The position numbers and the translations under genes were made by a program. A DNA stretch of 64,000 nucleotides, from positions 62,001 to 126,000 of the forward strand of contig NZ_FOHJ01000009.1 of assembly GCF_900111405.1 (NCBI RefSeq), read 5' to 3'. Origin of the DNA: Salinibacillus kushneri (lineage in GTDB: Bacteria > Bacillota > Bacilli > Bacillales > Alkalibacillaceae). The notes under the pieces were generated by a model. It saw nothing but the letters and a program-made list of their open reading frames with translations, did no database searches and was not told where the DNA came from. Positions 20,094-28,415 of the stretch are shown here, one piece after another; positions within the stretch are counted from its first letter, which is position 1, and the number at the start of each line of letters is the position of its first letter.

Positions 20094-20459
20094 TTATTTT
20101 TTTGAGTTTTTTTTCATTCTTGCATATCTAACTTTTTCCAACAAAATACGCCGTATAATCGCAATATTTTGAAAGAGTCGTATACCAAAAGCAAATATTG
20201 CAGCTAGATACAAATCTATTCCCAGTTGAACACCAACGAACACTAATAAACCAGCTAAACAAATGTTGGTGAAGAAACCAGTAACAAAGACTTGTTCATC
20301 AAACTGTTCCTCTAAATGAGATCTAATTCCCCCAATAAGTGTATCAAAAGCTGCCAGTACTGCAACAGCTAAATAGTCTGCATACAGCTCAGGTATGCGT
20401 ATATCAGTCAATAATCCTAAAGCTACTCCTATGATTAAAAAAAGTATGGTCAGCCACAT
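20094..20459 (-). CDS. sbp: Small basic protein Sbp (DUF1290)
   Basis: 121-aa membrane protein with three to four hydrophobic segments and a basic C-terminal tail (RYARMKKNSKK). DUF1290 proteins sit between ylxX and ftsA in Bacilli; function unknown. The ATG is three bases from the end of ylxX, so coupling is likely. A 158-base gap to ftsA is AT-rich and may hold an ftsA promoter, which I could not fix. Confidence 0.88.
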   Translation of the reverse strand: MWLTILFLIIGVALGLLTDIRIPELYADYLAVAVLAAFDTLIGGIRSHLEEQFDEQVFVTGFFTNICLAGLLVFVGVQLGIDLYLAAIFAFGIRLFQNIAIIRRILLEKVRYARMKKNSKK

Positions 20460-20462
20460 GCT

Positions 20463-21173
20463 CTACTTGCCACCCTCTTCTGATTCTGCGGAACGAATAT
20501 ATTCTAAATCAATATGCTGCTGATAAGCAGGTAACGTTAGATGAAAATCTACCTGATATTGTACCTCTAAATTCTCAACAGCAAAATAGTCATTCACTTT
20601 ACTCACCTGCATATATTCCATAAGCTCTTTTGCATCCTCTGCTAATACGGATATTTCAACCGGTACAGAAGGTAATGGACGATTATTTACATAGGTTTCC
20701 CCATTTACATCACGTACTGGAGATATTTGAATAATTCTTTCGTTTTCAATTGCAATATCATTTGCTCCATACGTATATAATTCATTAAATAATCGTTGAA
20801 GTAATTCAGGTGGAATTTCAGGATATTCCTGAACACGATCAGAATTAACTAAAATAGGTTTAATCGTAATTTTGATGCCTTCCCCTTTTATTTCGGTTAA
20901 TCCTGCCCTTTTTTTCAGCTTTTGTACAGATTCCTTAAGTAGTTCGATTCGCTCCTTATTATTTTGACTTTGATACTCATCAAGTTTTTGTTCTGCTTCA
21001 TGAATTTGTGTATATAAATTTTGCTGGGTTTCTTGTTTATCATGAATCTCGGTTCTGACTTCCCACAAATCTCTAGAATCTCTTTCTTCATGTGCTTGAT
21101 TCGATTGAAATAGAATGGTTCCCATAAGACCAGCTAATAAGGCTGCTATTGATATTAAAACGTTTCTCTTCAA
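20463..21173 (-). CDS. ylxX: DUF881 protein YlxX
   Basis: DUF881 family protein of about 236 aa: one N-terminal membrane segment (ISIAALLAGLMGTILF), a coiled coil (residues about 35-90), then the extracellular DUF881 domain with TEIKGEGIKITIKP and YGANDIAIENERI. Start choice: TTG at 21173 with AAGGGTGG ten bases upstream; a GTG at 21194 and ATG at 21209 lie further up inside ylxW without good sites. It is a paralogue of the preceding ylxW. DUF881 pairs accompany division genes in Firmicutes; their job is unknown. Confidence 0.82.
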   Translation of the reverse strand: MKRNVLISIAALLAGLMGTILFQSNQAHEERDSRDLWEVRTEIHDKQETQQNLYTQIHEAEQKLDEYQSQNNKERIELLKESVQKLKKRAGLTEIKGEGIKITIKPILVNSDRVQEYPEIPPELLQRLFNELYTYGANDIAIENERIIQISPVRDVNGETYVNNRPLPSVPVEISVLAEDAKELMEYMQVSKVNDYFAVENLEVQYQVDFHLTLPAYQQHIDLEYIRSAESEEGGK

Positions 21174-21180
21174 TGTAGAA

Positions 21181-21885
21181 TTACCACCCTTCACTCGAAA
21201 CCACTGCATCCATGGAAATATTGTCGTTTGATTCTATGTTTACTTCTACATGATCACTTACTAGCCGATCCAGAACGCCATTTTGAAGAGCCATACTGGC
21301 TTCTAATACTTCCGAATCACCAATTGCCTGAATAACGAATGGAGCCGGATGCTTTTTTCCATCAACTGTTATGACAGGACCTGTACAGGTAATGTAGCTA
21401 TCCTTTAATATTCGCTGTCCGTTAATGGAAATCGCATTTGCTCCAGAAGCCAGTAATTCATTAATAACCAAATGAACATGCAAATCATGGACAATGTAAT
21501 CATTCACATTATCTTCATTTGGTATATATTCAGCATCTTTTAGAGTAACGGTTATACCAGGTCCTTCTACAGGTACATCACCCGTTAATACTTCAAGTCT
21601 ATTTCTATCTTCAATGTATGTGTTAACCTGTTCTTCCTGACTTCCTAATTTCTCCTCAAAATCTCGAATTTCGTTCCGTAACGATTCTAGTTCAGATCTT
21701 AATTCCTTATTTTCCTGTTCTATATCATTCAATTGTTCCTGATATTGTAATTCTTCCTGTAGCTCTTCTTCATTCATGCTAACTATTTTACCATTCTCAT
21801 TTGCCAGCTTATAGCCAAAAGCCAACAGAAAACCTGCTACAAGTAAAATAAAGGAGAATATGACATGTTTACCCTTCAGTCCCAT
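21181..21885 (-). CDS. ylxW: DUF881 protein YlxW
   Basis: DUF881 protein of 234 aa. ATG 21885 has GGGGAGG six bases upstream and the start overlaps the divIB end by 17 bases. It has one membrane segment (VIFSFILLVAGFLLAFGY), a strong coiled coil (about residues 35-85, Glu/Gln rich) and the DUF881 fold with VPVEGPGITVTLKDAEY and ASGANAISINGQRI. Together with ylxX it forms a tandem duplicate between divIB and sbp, exactly as in B. subtilis. Probably envelope-associated; function not established. Confidence 0.88.
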   Translation of the reverse strand: MGLKGKHVIFSFILLVAGFLLAFGYKLANENGKIVSMNEEELQEELQYQEQLNDIEQENKELRSELESLRNEIRDFEEKLGSQEEQVNTYIEDRNRLEVLTGDVPVEGPGITVTLKDAEYIPNEDNVNDYIVHDLHVHLVINELLASGANAISINGQRILKDSYITCTGPVITVDGKKHPAPFVIQAIGDSEVLEASMALQNGVLDRLVSDHVEVNIESNDNISMDAVVSSEGW

Positions 21886-22696
21886 TGTCAGCCTCCCCTT
21901 CTGTTTCTCGTCCCTCGTTAATTTCTTCCTGATCGCCTGATTTTTCCTGGTCATAGGGAACAAAAAAGGCCCCTACATCAATATGAATGACCCCTTCCTT
22001 ATCCGGGTCAATTTGTGATGCAATGGATGGATAAACCTGAATTTTCTCGGAAAAATCCCGAATAGAGGCGACAACTTCCTGTCCATTATTCATAAATAGT
22101 TGAATAGTATAGGGATTGGTTTCTTCTGGAACCCAATGAATTTCAGAAATTTGTGCTGCTAAAGACGGTTTTACATTACGAAGCTCTTGAGTCATCTCTG
22201 ATAAATACGTACTATTCTCTTCCCATCCTGATAATATAGGAGCATCACCATTAGGGATTTCTACAGTATGATTCTTTAATAACTGTCCATTTTCTAAAAT
22301 AGGGATAAAATGGCCATTTTCTTTCACATAACCCACCCGAACATATTCTTTAACAGAAATATTGACGGTTCGTGGTAAATTACGCTTAACGGTTACTTCC
22401 TTTATAGGAGACAGATCTGAGATTTTCTCCTCCATTTCATCCAGTTCCAAATTCCACATATTATCTTTGGTAGTTATTTCACTTAATTTCACGATTGTCT
22501 TTTTGTCTACGAGATCATTTCCCTCAACAGTGATGTTGTTCACATCACTTAAAGGAGACTGAAGATAAACGATAACGGAAATCAGAATGAAAAAAAGTAA
22601 TAAATAAAAAATTAATCGTTTATTCGCCTTTTTCTTTCTGGCTTCCTTCAGCTTTGGTATTCGATTCTCAATTGATATCACTTTTTTTTTAGCCAT
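21869..22696 (-). CDS. divIB: Cell-division protein DivIB (FtsQ family)
   Basis: Bitopic membrane protein of the divisome that partners FtsL and DivIC. The 275-aa protein has a basic cytoplasmic N-terminus (KLKEARKKKANKR), one membrane segment (about residues 28-46), then a POTRA domain (SPLSDVNNITVEGNDLVDKK region) and the FtsQ/DivIB beta domain. The C-terminal tail is acidic. It normally follows murB; here a murB pseudogene lies upstream, so divIB probably depends on its own promoter or on read-through. Confidence 0.94.
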   Translation of the reverse strand: MAKKKVISIENRIPKLKEARKKKANKRLIFYLLLFFILISVIVYLQSPLSDVNNITVEGNDLVDKKTIVKLSEITTKDNMWNLELDEMEEKISDLSPIKEVTVKRNLPRTVNISVKEYVRVGYVKENGHFIPILENGQLLKNHTVEIPNGDAPILSGWEENSTYLSEMTQELRNVKPSLAAQISEIHWVPEETNPYTIQLFMNNGQEVVASIRDFSEKIQVYPSIASQIDPDKEGVIHIDVGAFFVPYDQEKSGDQEEINEGRETEGEADNGTEG

Positions 22697-22804
22697 TATA
22701 CTGTCTTTCCCCTTAAAAAGTAATCATAATAGTGCATTCGTTAAGAATGGACTATTTCAATCTCTGTTGTAACGAGATCTAATCGGTCTCATAAACTTTT
22801 TTCC

Positions 22805-23340
22805 ATTTATGATATCAAAGCCATGACATCATGATATGTAGCATTTTGATCGTTGACAATAAAATTGCCATGAAGCGGTAAGATTTTGACTCCACAAACC
22901 GAGCACTTCAACAAGCTCACCTGGTTGGGATAATGGGGACAAAAAACCACTGCCGTAGTATGGGTGGACTTCATGGCGTCGTCTTACGTCTATAATCTTT
23001 AAAGTCCTCATTTCGTTTACCATTTCATCTCTATCCCCATTCTTAAGTTAAAAATAACTTCCACACAATATCATTTTGTATAACAGATGTGCGGTATAAA
23101 AAATGTATTTTCTCATTTGAAAACCACTTCCATGTACCATCAGGGATAAAATATGAGCTTTTACTAGAATCTTGGAAATATGAGTTGTGGTTTTCTCTAA
23201 AAATGTTTAAAACTTGCTAAACTTTGAATACTGTCAGGTTCTATAAATAAATCAACTGGGGCACCAATTTTGATTGTTGTATGTTTTGACAATGGTTCTT
23301 TTTCCTTCTTGTACATATTCTAATTGTTGTTTGAGGTCAT
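22805..23340 (-). pseudogene. murB: Decayed murB (UDP-N-acetylenolpyruvoylglucosamine reductase)
   Basis: Six fragments in order on the minus strand match MurB although no frame stays open. From 23340: an N-terminal MDDLKQQLEYVQ; after a +1 shift HTTIKIGAPVDLFIEPDSIQ (compare the family HTTMKIGGPADV); a large gap; KILVKAHIL; after another shift PDGTWKWFSNEKIHFLYRTS (compare EDGTIEWL..FSYRTS); RRRHEVHPYYGSGFLSPL with GELVEVLGL; after a last shift LHGNFIVNDQNATYHDVMAL (compare MHGNFIVNAGGASAKDVLDL). About 536 bases remain of about 900. It lies between spoVE and divIB, the normal murB position. A working murB must exist elsewhere, since the enzyme is essential. Confidence 0.88.
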
Positions 23341-23485
23341 CCATCGGTTATCCGGTTTATGATGTCTATTAAACAATACTAATCCTGCTTTATATTTTAT
23401 CATTCTTTAAGAACTTTTGTGACATAAACCTGTGTAATTTTCAGTTTACTGTAAAATAATTAGCCAAAACAAGGATTTTTGTCCA

Positions 23486-23515
23486 TAAAAAAAGCCGACT
23501 CTATTTGAGTCAGCT
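23486..23515 (-). terminator. Intrinsic terminator after spoVE
   Basis: Minus-strand stem AGCTGACTC / GAGTCGGCT-type with TTTTTTTA following, directly after the spoVE stop. It separates spoVE from the murB remnant. The 23341-23485 gap shows no murG trace. Confidence 0.82.
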
Positions 23516-23520
23516 TGCTT

Positions 23521-24630
23521 TTATATTTTGGCATATCTGCTTATGTTTAACAATATGCCCATAGATAGTAAGGTTAAGGTTAAGGAAGAACCTCCATAAC
23601 TTATAAAAGGAAGTGTAATTCCTGTTACGGGAATCAACCCAATAACAACACTTACATTAATAAAGACTTGGATGATAATCATCCCTATAATCCCTAACGC
23701 AAGTAAGCTGCCGAACAAGTCCTGTGCTCCTAAAGCAATTCTTATTCCTCTCCACATTAGTAAGAAAAAGAGTAGAATAACAAAGCTGCCCCCAATAAAT
23801 CCAAGCTCCTCTGCTAATATAGCGAATATAAAATCATTTTGAGGTTCAGGCAAATAAAAAAACTTTTGCAGACTTTGACCCAGACCCATTCCCATTAAAC
23901 CACCAGGTCCAATGGCGTAAAGAGACTGAATGATTTGAAAGCCGTCGCCTAAAGGATCCTCCCAGGGATTTAGGAAGGCTTGAATACGGCTAATACGGTA
24001 AGGGGCCGATATAATTAGTCCGATAAATCCAATAACCCCAATCAATCCTAAACCTACAAAGTGCGAAATTTTTCCTCCTGCAATAAATATCATGACAAAG
24101 CATGTACCGACAAGAACCATTCCTGTACCCAGATCAGGCTGCAGCATGATGAGACCAAATGGTACAAATACAAGAAGCAATGCAGGAAGAAATCCCTGTT
24201 TAAACGTTGTGATATATTTTTGATTATCACTTAAACTTTTAGCCAGAAATATGATGAGGCCTATTTTCATAAATTCTGAAGGCTGTACACTGAAAGCTCC
24301 TACACCGATCCAGCTTTTAGCCCCATTTCGTTCTAAACCAATCCCCGGTATGAGTACAGCAATCAGAAGAACAAAGCATACCATTATAATGATATTGGAG
24401 TATTCACGCCATTTTTGATAAGGGATATTCATCATAAAATACATGGCCATTAATCCAATCACTGCAAACAGCAATTGTCGTTTGGCATAGAAAAAAGGAT
24501 CATCAAATTTATAAGAGGACCATATTGCAGATGAGCTATAAACCATTACAACGCCAAATAATAAAAGAGCAAAGACAACAATTAAAAGTGTCAAATCAGG
24601 CATTTTCTTTTTATTTTTACTACGGTTCAA
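23521..24630 (-). CDS. spoVE: Stage V sporulation protein E, SEDS peptidoglycan polymerase
   Basis: SEDS-family glycosyltransferase that makes spore cortex peptidoglycan with SpoVD. TTG 24630 gives 369 aa starting MNRSKNKKKMPDLTLL, close to B. subtilis SpoVE (366). Ten membrane segments and the SEDS signatures NGAKSWIGVGAFSVQPSEF, QPDLGT, PYRISRI and PVTGITLPFISYGGSS are present. Its ribosome site GGGGGTG lies in a hairpin (24643-24671). Similarity and the downstream position after murD favour SpoVE over vegetative FtsW, though the two are close relatives. Confidence 0.9.
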   Translation of the reverse strand: MNRSKNKKKMPDLTLLIVVFALLLFGVVMVYSSSAIWSSYKFDDPFFYAKRQLLFAVIGLMAMYFMMNIPYQKWREYSNIIIMVCFVLLIAVLIPGIGLERNGAKSWIGVGAFSVQPSEFMKIGLIIFLAKSLSDNQKYITTFKQGFLPALLLVFVPFGLIMLQPDLGTGMVLVGTCFVMIFIAGGKISHFVGLGLIGVIGFIGLIISAPYRISRIQAFLNPWEDPLGDGFQIIQSLYAIGPGGLMGMGLGQSLQKFFYLPEPQNDFIFAILAEELGFIGGSFVILLFFLLMWRGIRIALGAQDLFGSLLALGIIGMIIIQVFINVSVVIGLIPVTGITLPFISYGGSSLTLTLLSMGILLNISRYAKI

Positions 24631-24639
24631 AACAAAAAA

Positions 24640-24671
24640 CACCCCCAATTTCCAAGCAATGGAATTTGGGG
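24640..24671 (-). promoter_or_regulatory. Terminator-like hairpin sequestering the spoVE ribosome site
   Basis: On the minus strand CCCCAAATTCC pairs with GGAAATTGGGG (10 of 11 positions, 7-base loop), followed by GTGTTTTTTGTTTTG. The 3' arm contains the GGGG of the spoVE ribosome binding site and the T-rich stretch contains its TTG start. It may terminate murD transcription, block spoVE translation, or both. Confidence 0.7.
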
Positions 24672-24693
24672 CTAATCGTAAAACAAGCCCCTA

Positions 24694-26040
24694 CTATAAC
24701 TTATGCACGGCTCGTACAAACATGTCTCCTCTCTCTTCAAAAGAACGATATTGATCCCAGCTTGCACAAGCAGGGGATAGAAGAATTACATCTCCTTCTT
24801 CCGATTGAGCATAAGCATGTTGTACGGCTTGTTCTACATTATCGACGATTTCAACACGTTCTATTCCTGCCATGTTGCCAGCTGCTTTTATTTTTTCTGC
24901 TGTTTGGCCAAAGAGAACCATTGATTTGACATTTTTTAAGTAGGGGATTAAATCATCAAAGTCATTTCCACGGTCAAGACCACCAGCTAATAAAACAATA
25001 GGTTGTTGAAAAGCATTCAAAGCACTCGATGTAGCCAAAATATTTGTAGCTTTCGAATCGTTATAAAACGTGCGGTCTTTAAATTCCCTGACAAATTGCA
25101 TCCTATGTCTTACACCTTGAAAAGTAGTTAATACATGACGTATGGCTTCAGGTGTAGCACCCATTAAACTTGCTGCAGCTATAGCTGCTAAAATATTTTC
25201 AAAGTTATGCTCACCAACAAGTACAATATCTTTGCGTTTGATAATTGGCTTTTCTTTAAAATAAACCATGTTTCCATCAAACCAGGCTCCATCTTTACAA
25301 GGCTGTGTTGCAGAAAATGGAATCTTCTGTGCATTGGTTTGATCCACAAGCTGAACAACCATATCATCATCTAAGTTAAAAACAGCAAAATCATCTTTCG
25401 TTTGATTTTCGAAAATTTTAGCCTTTGCATTTGCGTAATGATTTAGCGTTTTATGATAGTCTAAATGGGCTTCAAAAATATTTAATAGTACCGATACATT
25501 TGCTTTGAATGTCTGAATACCCAGCAATTGAAATGAAGAAAGCTCCATGACCAGAATATCTTCAGGCTCACTTTCTCGTGCTACTTCACTGGCCACTGTT
25601 CCGATATTACCTGATAATTTGGCCTGTTCTCCACTGCCCCGAAGCATTTCATATATGAGAGTTGTCGTCGTCGTTTTGCCATTGGAACCTGTGATTCCGA
25701 CAATCGGTCCATCTGTTAATAGTCCAGCTAGTTCAACCTCTGTTATAACCGGAATATTTCTGTGAATTGCTTCTTTTACAATCACATTATCATAAGGAAT
25801 ACCTGGATTTTTAATAACCACTTCTACATCATCTAATACTGAAAGCGGATGGCCACCTGTTACCACTTCTATTCCGAAATTCCGCAGCTCCTGGGCTGTT
25901 GAATTGTTCTCTTCTTTTTTAAAATCATTCACTCTAACTTTTTTACCATTTTCCAGCAGAATACGAGCTGCTGCCGCCCCGCTTTTTGCTAATCCTAGTA
26001 CAAGTACTTGTTCATATGGAAATTGTTTTAATGTATTCAA
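24694..26040 (-). CDS. murD: UDP-N-acetylmuramoylalanine--D-glutamate ligase
   Basis: Mur ligase adding D-glutamate to UDP-MurNAc-L-Ala. I use TTG 26040, which overlaps the mraY stop (TTGA) and has GAGGTG eight bases upstream, giving 448 aa starting [18 protein letters not shown]. subtilis has 451. The ATP loop [15 protein letters not shown], substrate residues in YNDSKATN and the end HKL are complete. The longer frame to 26118 runs into mraY and looks wrong. It is followed by spoVE after a hairpin. Confidence 0.95.
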   Translation of the reverse strand: MNTLKQFPYEQVLVLGLAKSGAAAARILLENGKKVRVNDFKKEENNSTAQELRNFGIEVVTGGHPLSVLDDVEVVIKNPGIPYDNVIVKEAIHRNIPVITEVELAGLLTDGPIVGITGSNGKTTTTTLIYEMLRGSGEQAKLSGNIGTVASEVARESEPEDILVMELSSFQLLGIQTFKANVSVLLNIFEAHLDYHKTLNHYANAKAKIFENQTKDDFAVFNLDDDMVVQLVDQTNAQKIPFSATQPCKDGAWFDGNMVYFKEKPIIKRKDIVLVGEHNFENILAAIAAASLMGATPEAIRHVLTTFQGVRHRMQFVREFKDRTFYNDSKATNILATSSALNAFQQPIVLLAGGLDRGNDFDDLIPYLKNVKSMVLFGQTAEKIKAAGNMAGIERVEIVDNVEQAVQHAYAQSEEGDVILLSPACASWDQYRSFEERGDMFVRAVHKL

Positions 26041-27023
26041 GATAACCACACCTCGATGTAAATTCCTAATGCTGCAAATAAAATTCCGATTACCCAAAAG
26101 GTTGCAACAACCCGCCACTCAGACCAACCTTTTAATTCATAATGATGATGAAGCGGACTCATTTTAAATACTCTTTTTCCGGTAGTTTTAAATGATATAA
26201 CTTGAATGATTACGGATAATGTTTCAAGTACAAAAACGCCACCAATAATAATGAGTAATAATTCCAATTTGGTCAAAATCGCTATAATGGCTATGGCTCC
26301 ACCTAATGCAAGGGAACCCGTATCCCCCATGAAAACTTTTGCGGGATGAGCATTAAATACAAGAAATCCTAATAAAGCACCTACGATAGCCAGAGAGAAG
26401 ATGGCCACTTCAAATTGAAGGTTTCCTCCCCATGCAAGGATTCCGAAGGCACCAAAAGCAACAGCTGCTGTTCCTGCTAATAATCCATCCAGACCATCTG
26501 TTAAATTCACTGCATTTGATGAACCGACAAGCATAAATAAAAGAAAAGCAGCATACCAAATCCCTAAATCAAATTGAAAATCCGTTCCTGGTATGCCAAT
26601 GTAAGTAGGAAAACCGTGCTCTCTTAGAATAAAATAAACAACTACTGCAATAATAATTTGCCCAATCATCTTCTGCTTGGACGTTAATCCTAAATTTCGC
26701 TTTTTAAGAATCTTTATAATATCATCCAGGAAACCGATTAAACCGTAACCTACTAAAACAAATAAAACTAAAAATATTTCAAAGTTAACAGGAGCTGGTT
26801 TAAATTTATAAACCATAAATAAAGCTGTAATAACTACGGAAATAATAATCATTAAACCGCCCATGGTTGGTGTGCCAGCTTTTTTCTGGTGTGATTCAGG
26901 TCCTTCTTCTCTTATACTTTGACCAAATTTAAGACGACGTAGGAAAGGAATCAAAATGGGTGATATAAGTACTGATATTAAAAAGGATACGGCCATGGTG
27001 ATTAATAATATAGTTTGTGACAT
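26037..27023 (-). CDS. mraY: Phospho-MurNAc-pentapeptide transferase
   Basis: Membrane enzyme forming lipid I from UDP-MurNAc-pentapeptide and undecaprenyl phosphate. It has 328 aa, ten membrane segments, and the catalytic motifs [28 protein letters not shown] and the C-terminal HHHYELKGW. The ATG has a GGGAGG site. Placed between murF and murD as usual, with a 4-base overlap to murD. Confidence 0.97.
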   Translation of the reverse strand: MSQTILLITMAVSFLISVLISPILIPFLRRLKFGQSIREEGPESHQKKAGTPTMGGLMIIISVVITALFMVYKFKPAPVNFEIFLVLFVLVGYGLIGFLDDIIKILKKRNLGLTSKQKMIGQIIIAVVVYFILREHGFPTYIGIPGTDFQFDLGIWYAAFLLFMLVGSSNAVNLTDGLDGLLAGTAAVAFGAFGILAWGGNLQFEVAIFSLAIVGALLGFLVFNAHPAKVFMGDTGSLALGGAIAIIAILTKLELLLIIIGGVFVLETLSVIIQVISFKTTGKRVFKMSPLHHHYELKGWSEWRVVATFWVIGILFAALGIYIEVWLS

Positions 27024-27053
27024 TACCTAAGTTCCTCCCTCTTCACTGCGGAC

Positions 27054-28415
27054 TTACTTTGTTAATTGATTGATTACTTCTTCTAAGCGCATACCTCTGG
27101 AACCTTTAAAAAGGATAATTGTATTTGGGTTCAACTCACTCCGCAGATGTTTAACAAGCACTTCTTTAGATGAAAAGGAAAGAGTTTTAATTCTTCCTTC
27201 CTCTTTCTCGTTTAAGGCCTCGATGATGGCTTTGCTTTCTTCCCCATAAGTATATAGTGTATCTATTGGTGGTTGAATGACATCCGCAACAGAACGATGA
27301 ATAGCCTGAGAATGCTCCCCAAGCTCCAGAATATCACCTAAGACTAAAATTTTTCGTTCTGCATCCATTTCTTTTATAACGTTAATGGATGCCTTCATGG
27401 AAGTAGCGGAAGCATTATAAGCATCATTTATTAGAAATGTTCCTTCCTTTGTTTTTATCTTTTCAAATCGCATTCCCGTTAATTCAACCTGTTGTAATCC
27501 TGACTCAATTTGTTCTACATTTAAACCTAAACGTTTTGCTGTCACAATGCAAAATGTGGCATTTTTGGCTTGATGCTCACCTAAAACCGGGATTGAAAAA
27601 CGTTTTTGCTCTACTTCAAAAGTGGTATCATCATTGGTAATTTGTATATTTTTGATGACATAATCATTATCGGGATTTGTTCCAATGCGGTAGCTCTTAT
27701 ATTGTTGAGCAACAGAATCCAGCAGGGGTTCATCTCCATCTACTAATAAAAGACCATCTTCCTTTAAACCCTCAACGATTTCACTTTTGGCTTGTGCAAT
27801 CCCGGCTCTTGATCCTAGATATTCTATATGAGATTCTCCTATATTTGTAATCATGGCAATATCAGGATGAGCAATCTTCGTTAACGTTTCAATTTCCCCA
27901 AAATGATTCATACCCATTTCCAAAATTAATACTTCTGTATCAGGAGTCATTTGAAGAATAGTCAATGGAAGACCAATATGATTATTAAAATTTCCCTTCG
28001 TTTTCCACGTTTTAAATTTCTGATTTAAAACGGTTGCCACAAAATCTTTTGTTGTTGTCTTCCCATTAGACCCTGTAATTCCAATAACCTTTGGTTTCAC
28101 TTTCTCCCGATAAGCAGTGGCTAATTTTTGCATCGCTTCGACCGTATCTTCTACAAAAAAGAGAGGAAAATCTGTAGGTACAAACCTCGGAACTGGTTTA
28201 TTCTTACTCCATAAAGTAGCGATTGCACCATGTTTAATCGCATCTTTCAGGAATTCATGGCCATCAAAGCGTTCACCTTCAATGGGTATAAATAAACCAA
28301 AATGGGTAAACTGACGACTATCTGTAAATACATCATCTATTTGTATTGGATCTAAAACAACACCTTGATAGTCCGGGAATAGGGATGCAAGCCAATTTGT
28401 TGTAAATTTTGACAT
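27054..28415 (-). CDS. murF: UDP-MurNAc-tripeptide--D-Ala-D-Ala ligase
   Basis: Adds D-Ala-D-Ala to the tripeptide precursor. 453 aa with the P-loop [14 protein letters not shown], the NFNNHIGLPLTIL and EMGMNHFGEI stretches and NDAYNAS. The start overlaps the murE stop by one base (TAATG), so the pair is translationally coupled. The ATG has an AGGAGC site. Confidence 0.96.
   Translation of the reverse strand: MSKFTTNWLASLFPDYQGVVLDPIQIDDVFTDSRQFTHFGLFIPIEGERFDGHEFLKDAIKHGAIATLWSKNKPVPRFVPTDFPLFFVEDTVEAMQKLATAYREKVKPKVIGITGSNGKTTTKDFVATVLNQKFKTWKTKGNFNNHIGLPLTILQMTPDTEVLILEMGMNHFGEIETLTKIAHPDIAMITNIGESHIEYLGSRAGIAQAKSEIVEGLKEDGLLLVDGDEPLLDSVAQQYKSYRIGTNPDNDYVIKNIQITNDDTTFEVEQKRFSIPVLGEHQAKNATFCIVTAKRLGLNVEQIESGLQQVELTGMRFEKIKTKEGTFLINDAYNASATSMKASINVIKEMDAERKILVLGDILELGEHSQAIHRSVADVIQPPIDTLYTYGEESKAIIEALNEKEEGRIKTLSFSSKEVLVKHLRSELNPNTIILFKGSRGMRLEEVINQLTK

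Noticed and set aside
22829-23023. 64-codon minus-strand open frame in the spoVE-divIB gap
   Set aside because: It is a surviving frame of the murB remnant; its first half matches the MurB C-terminal region and its second half is out of frame.
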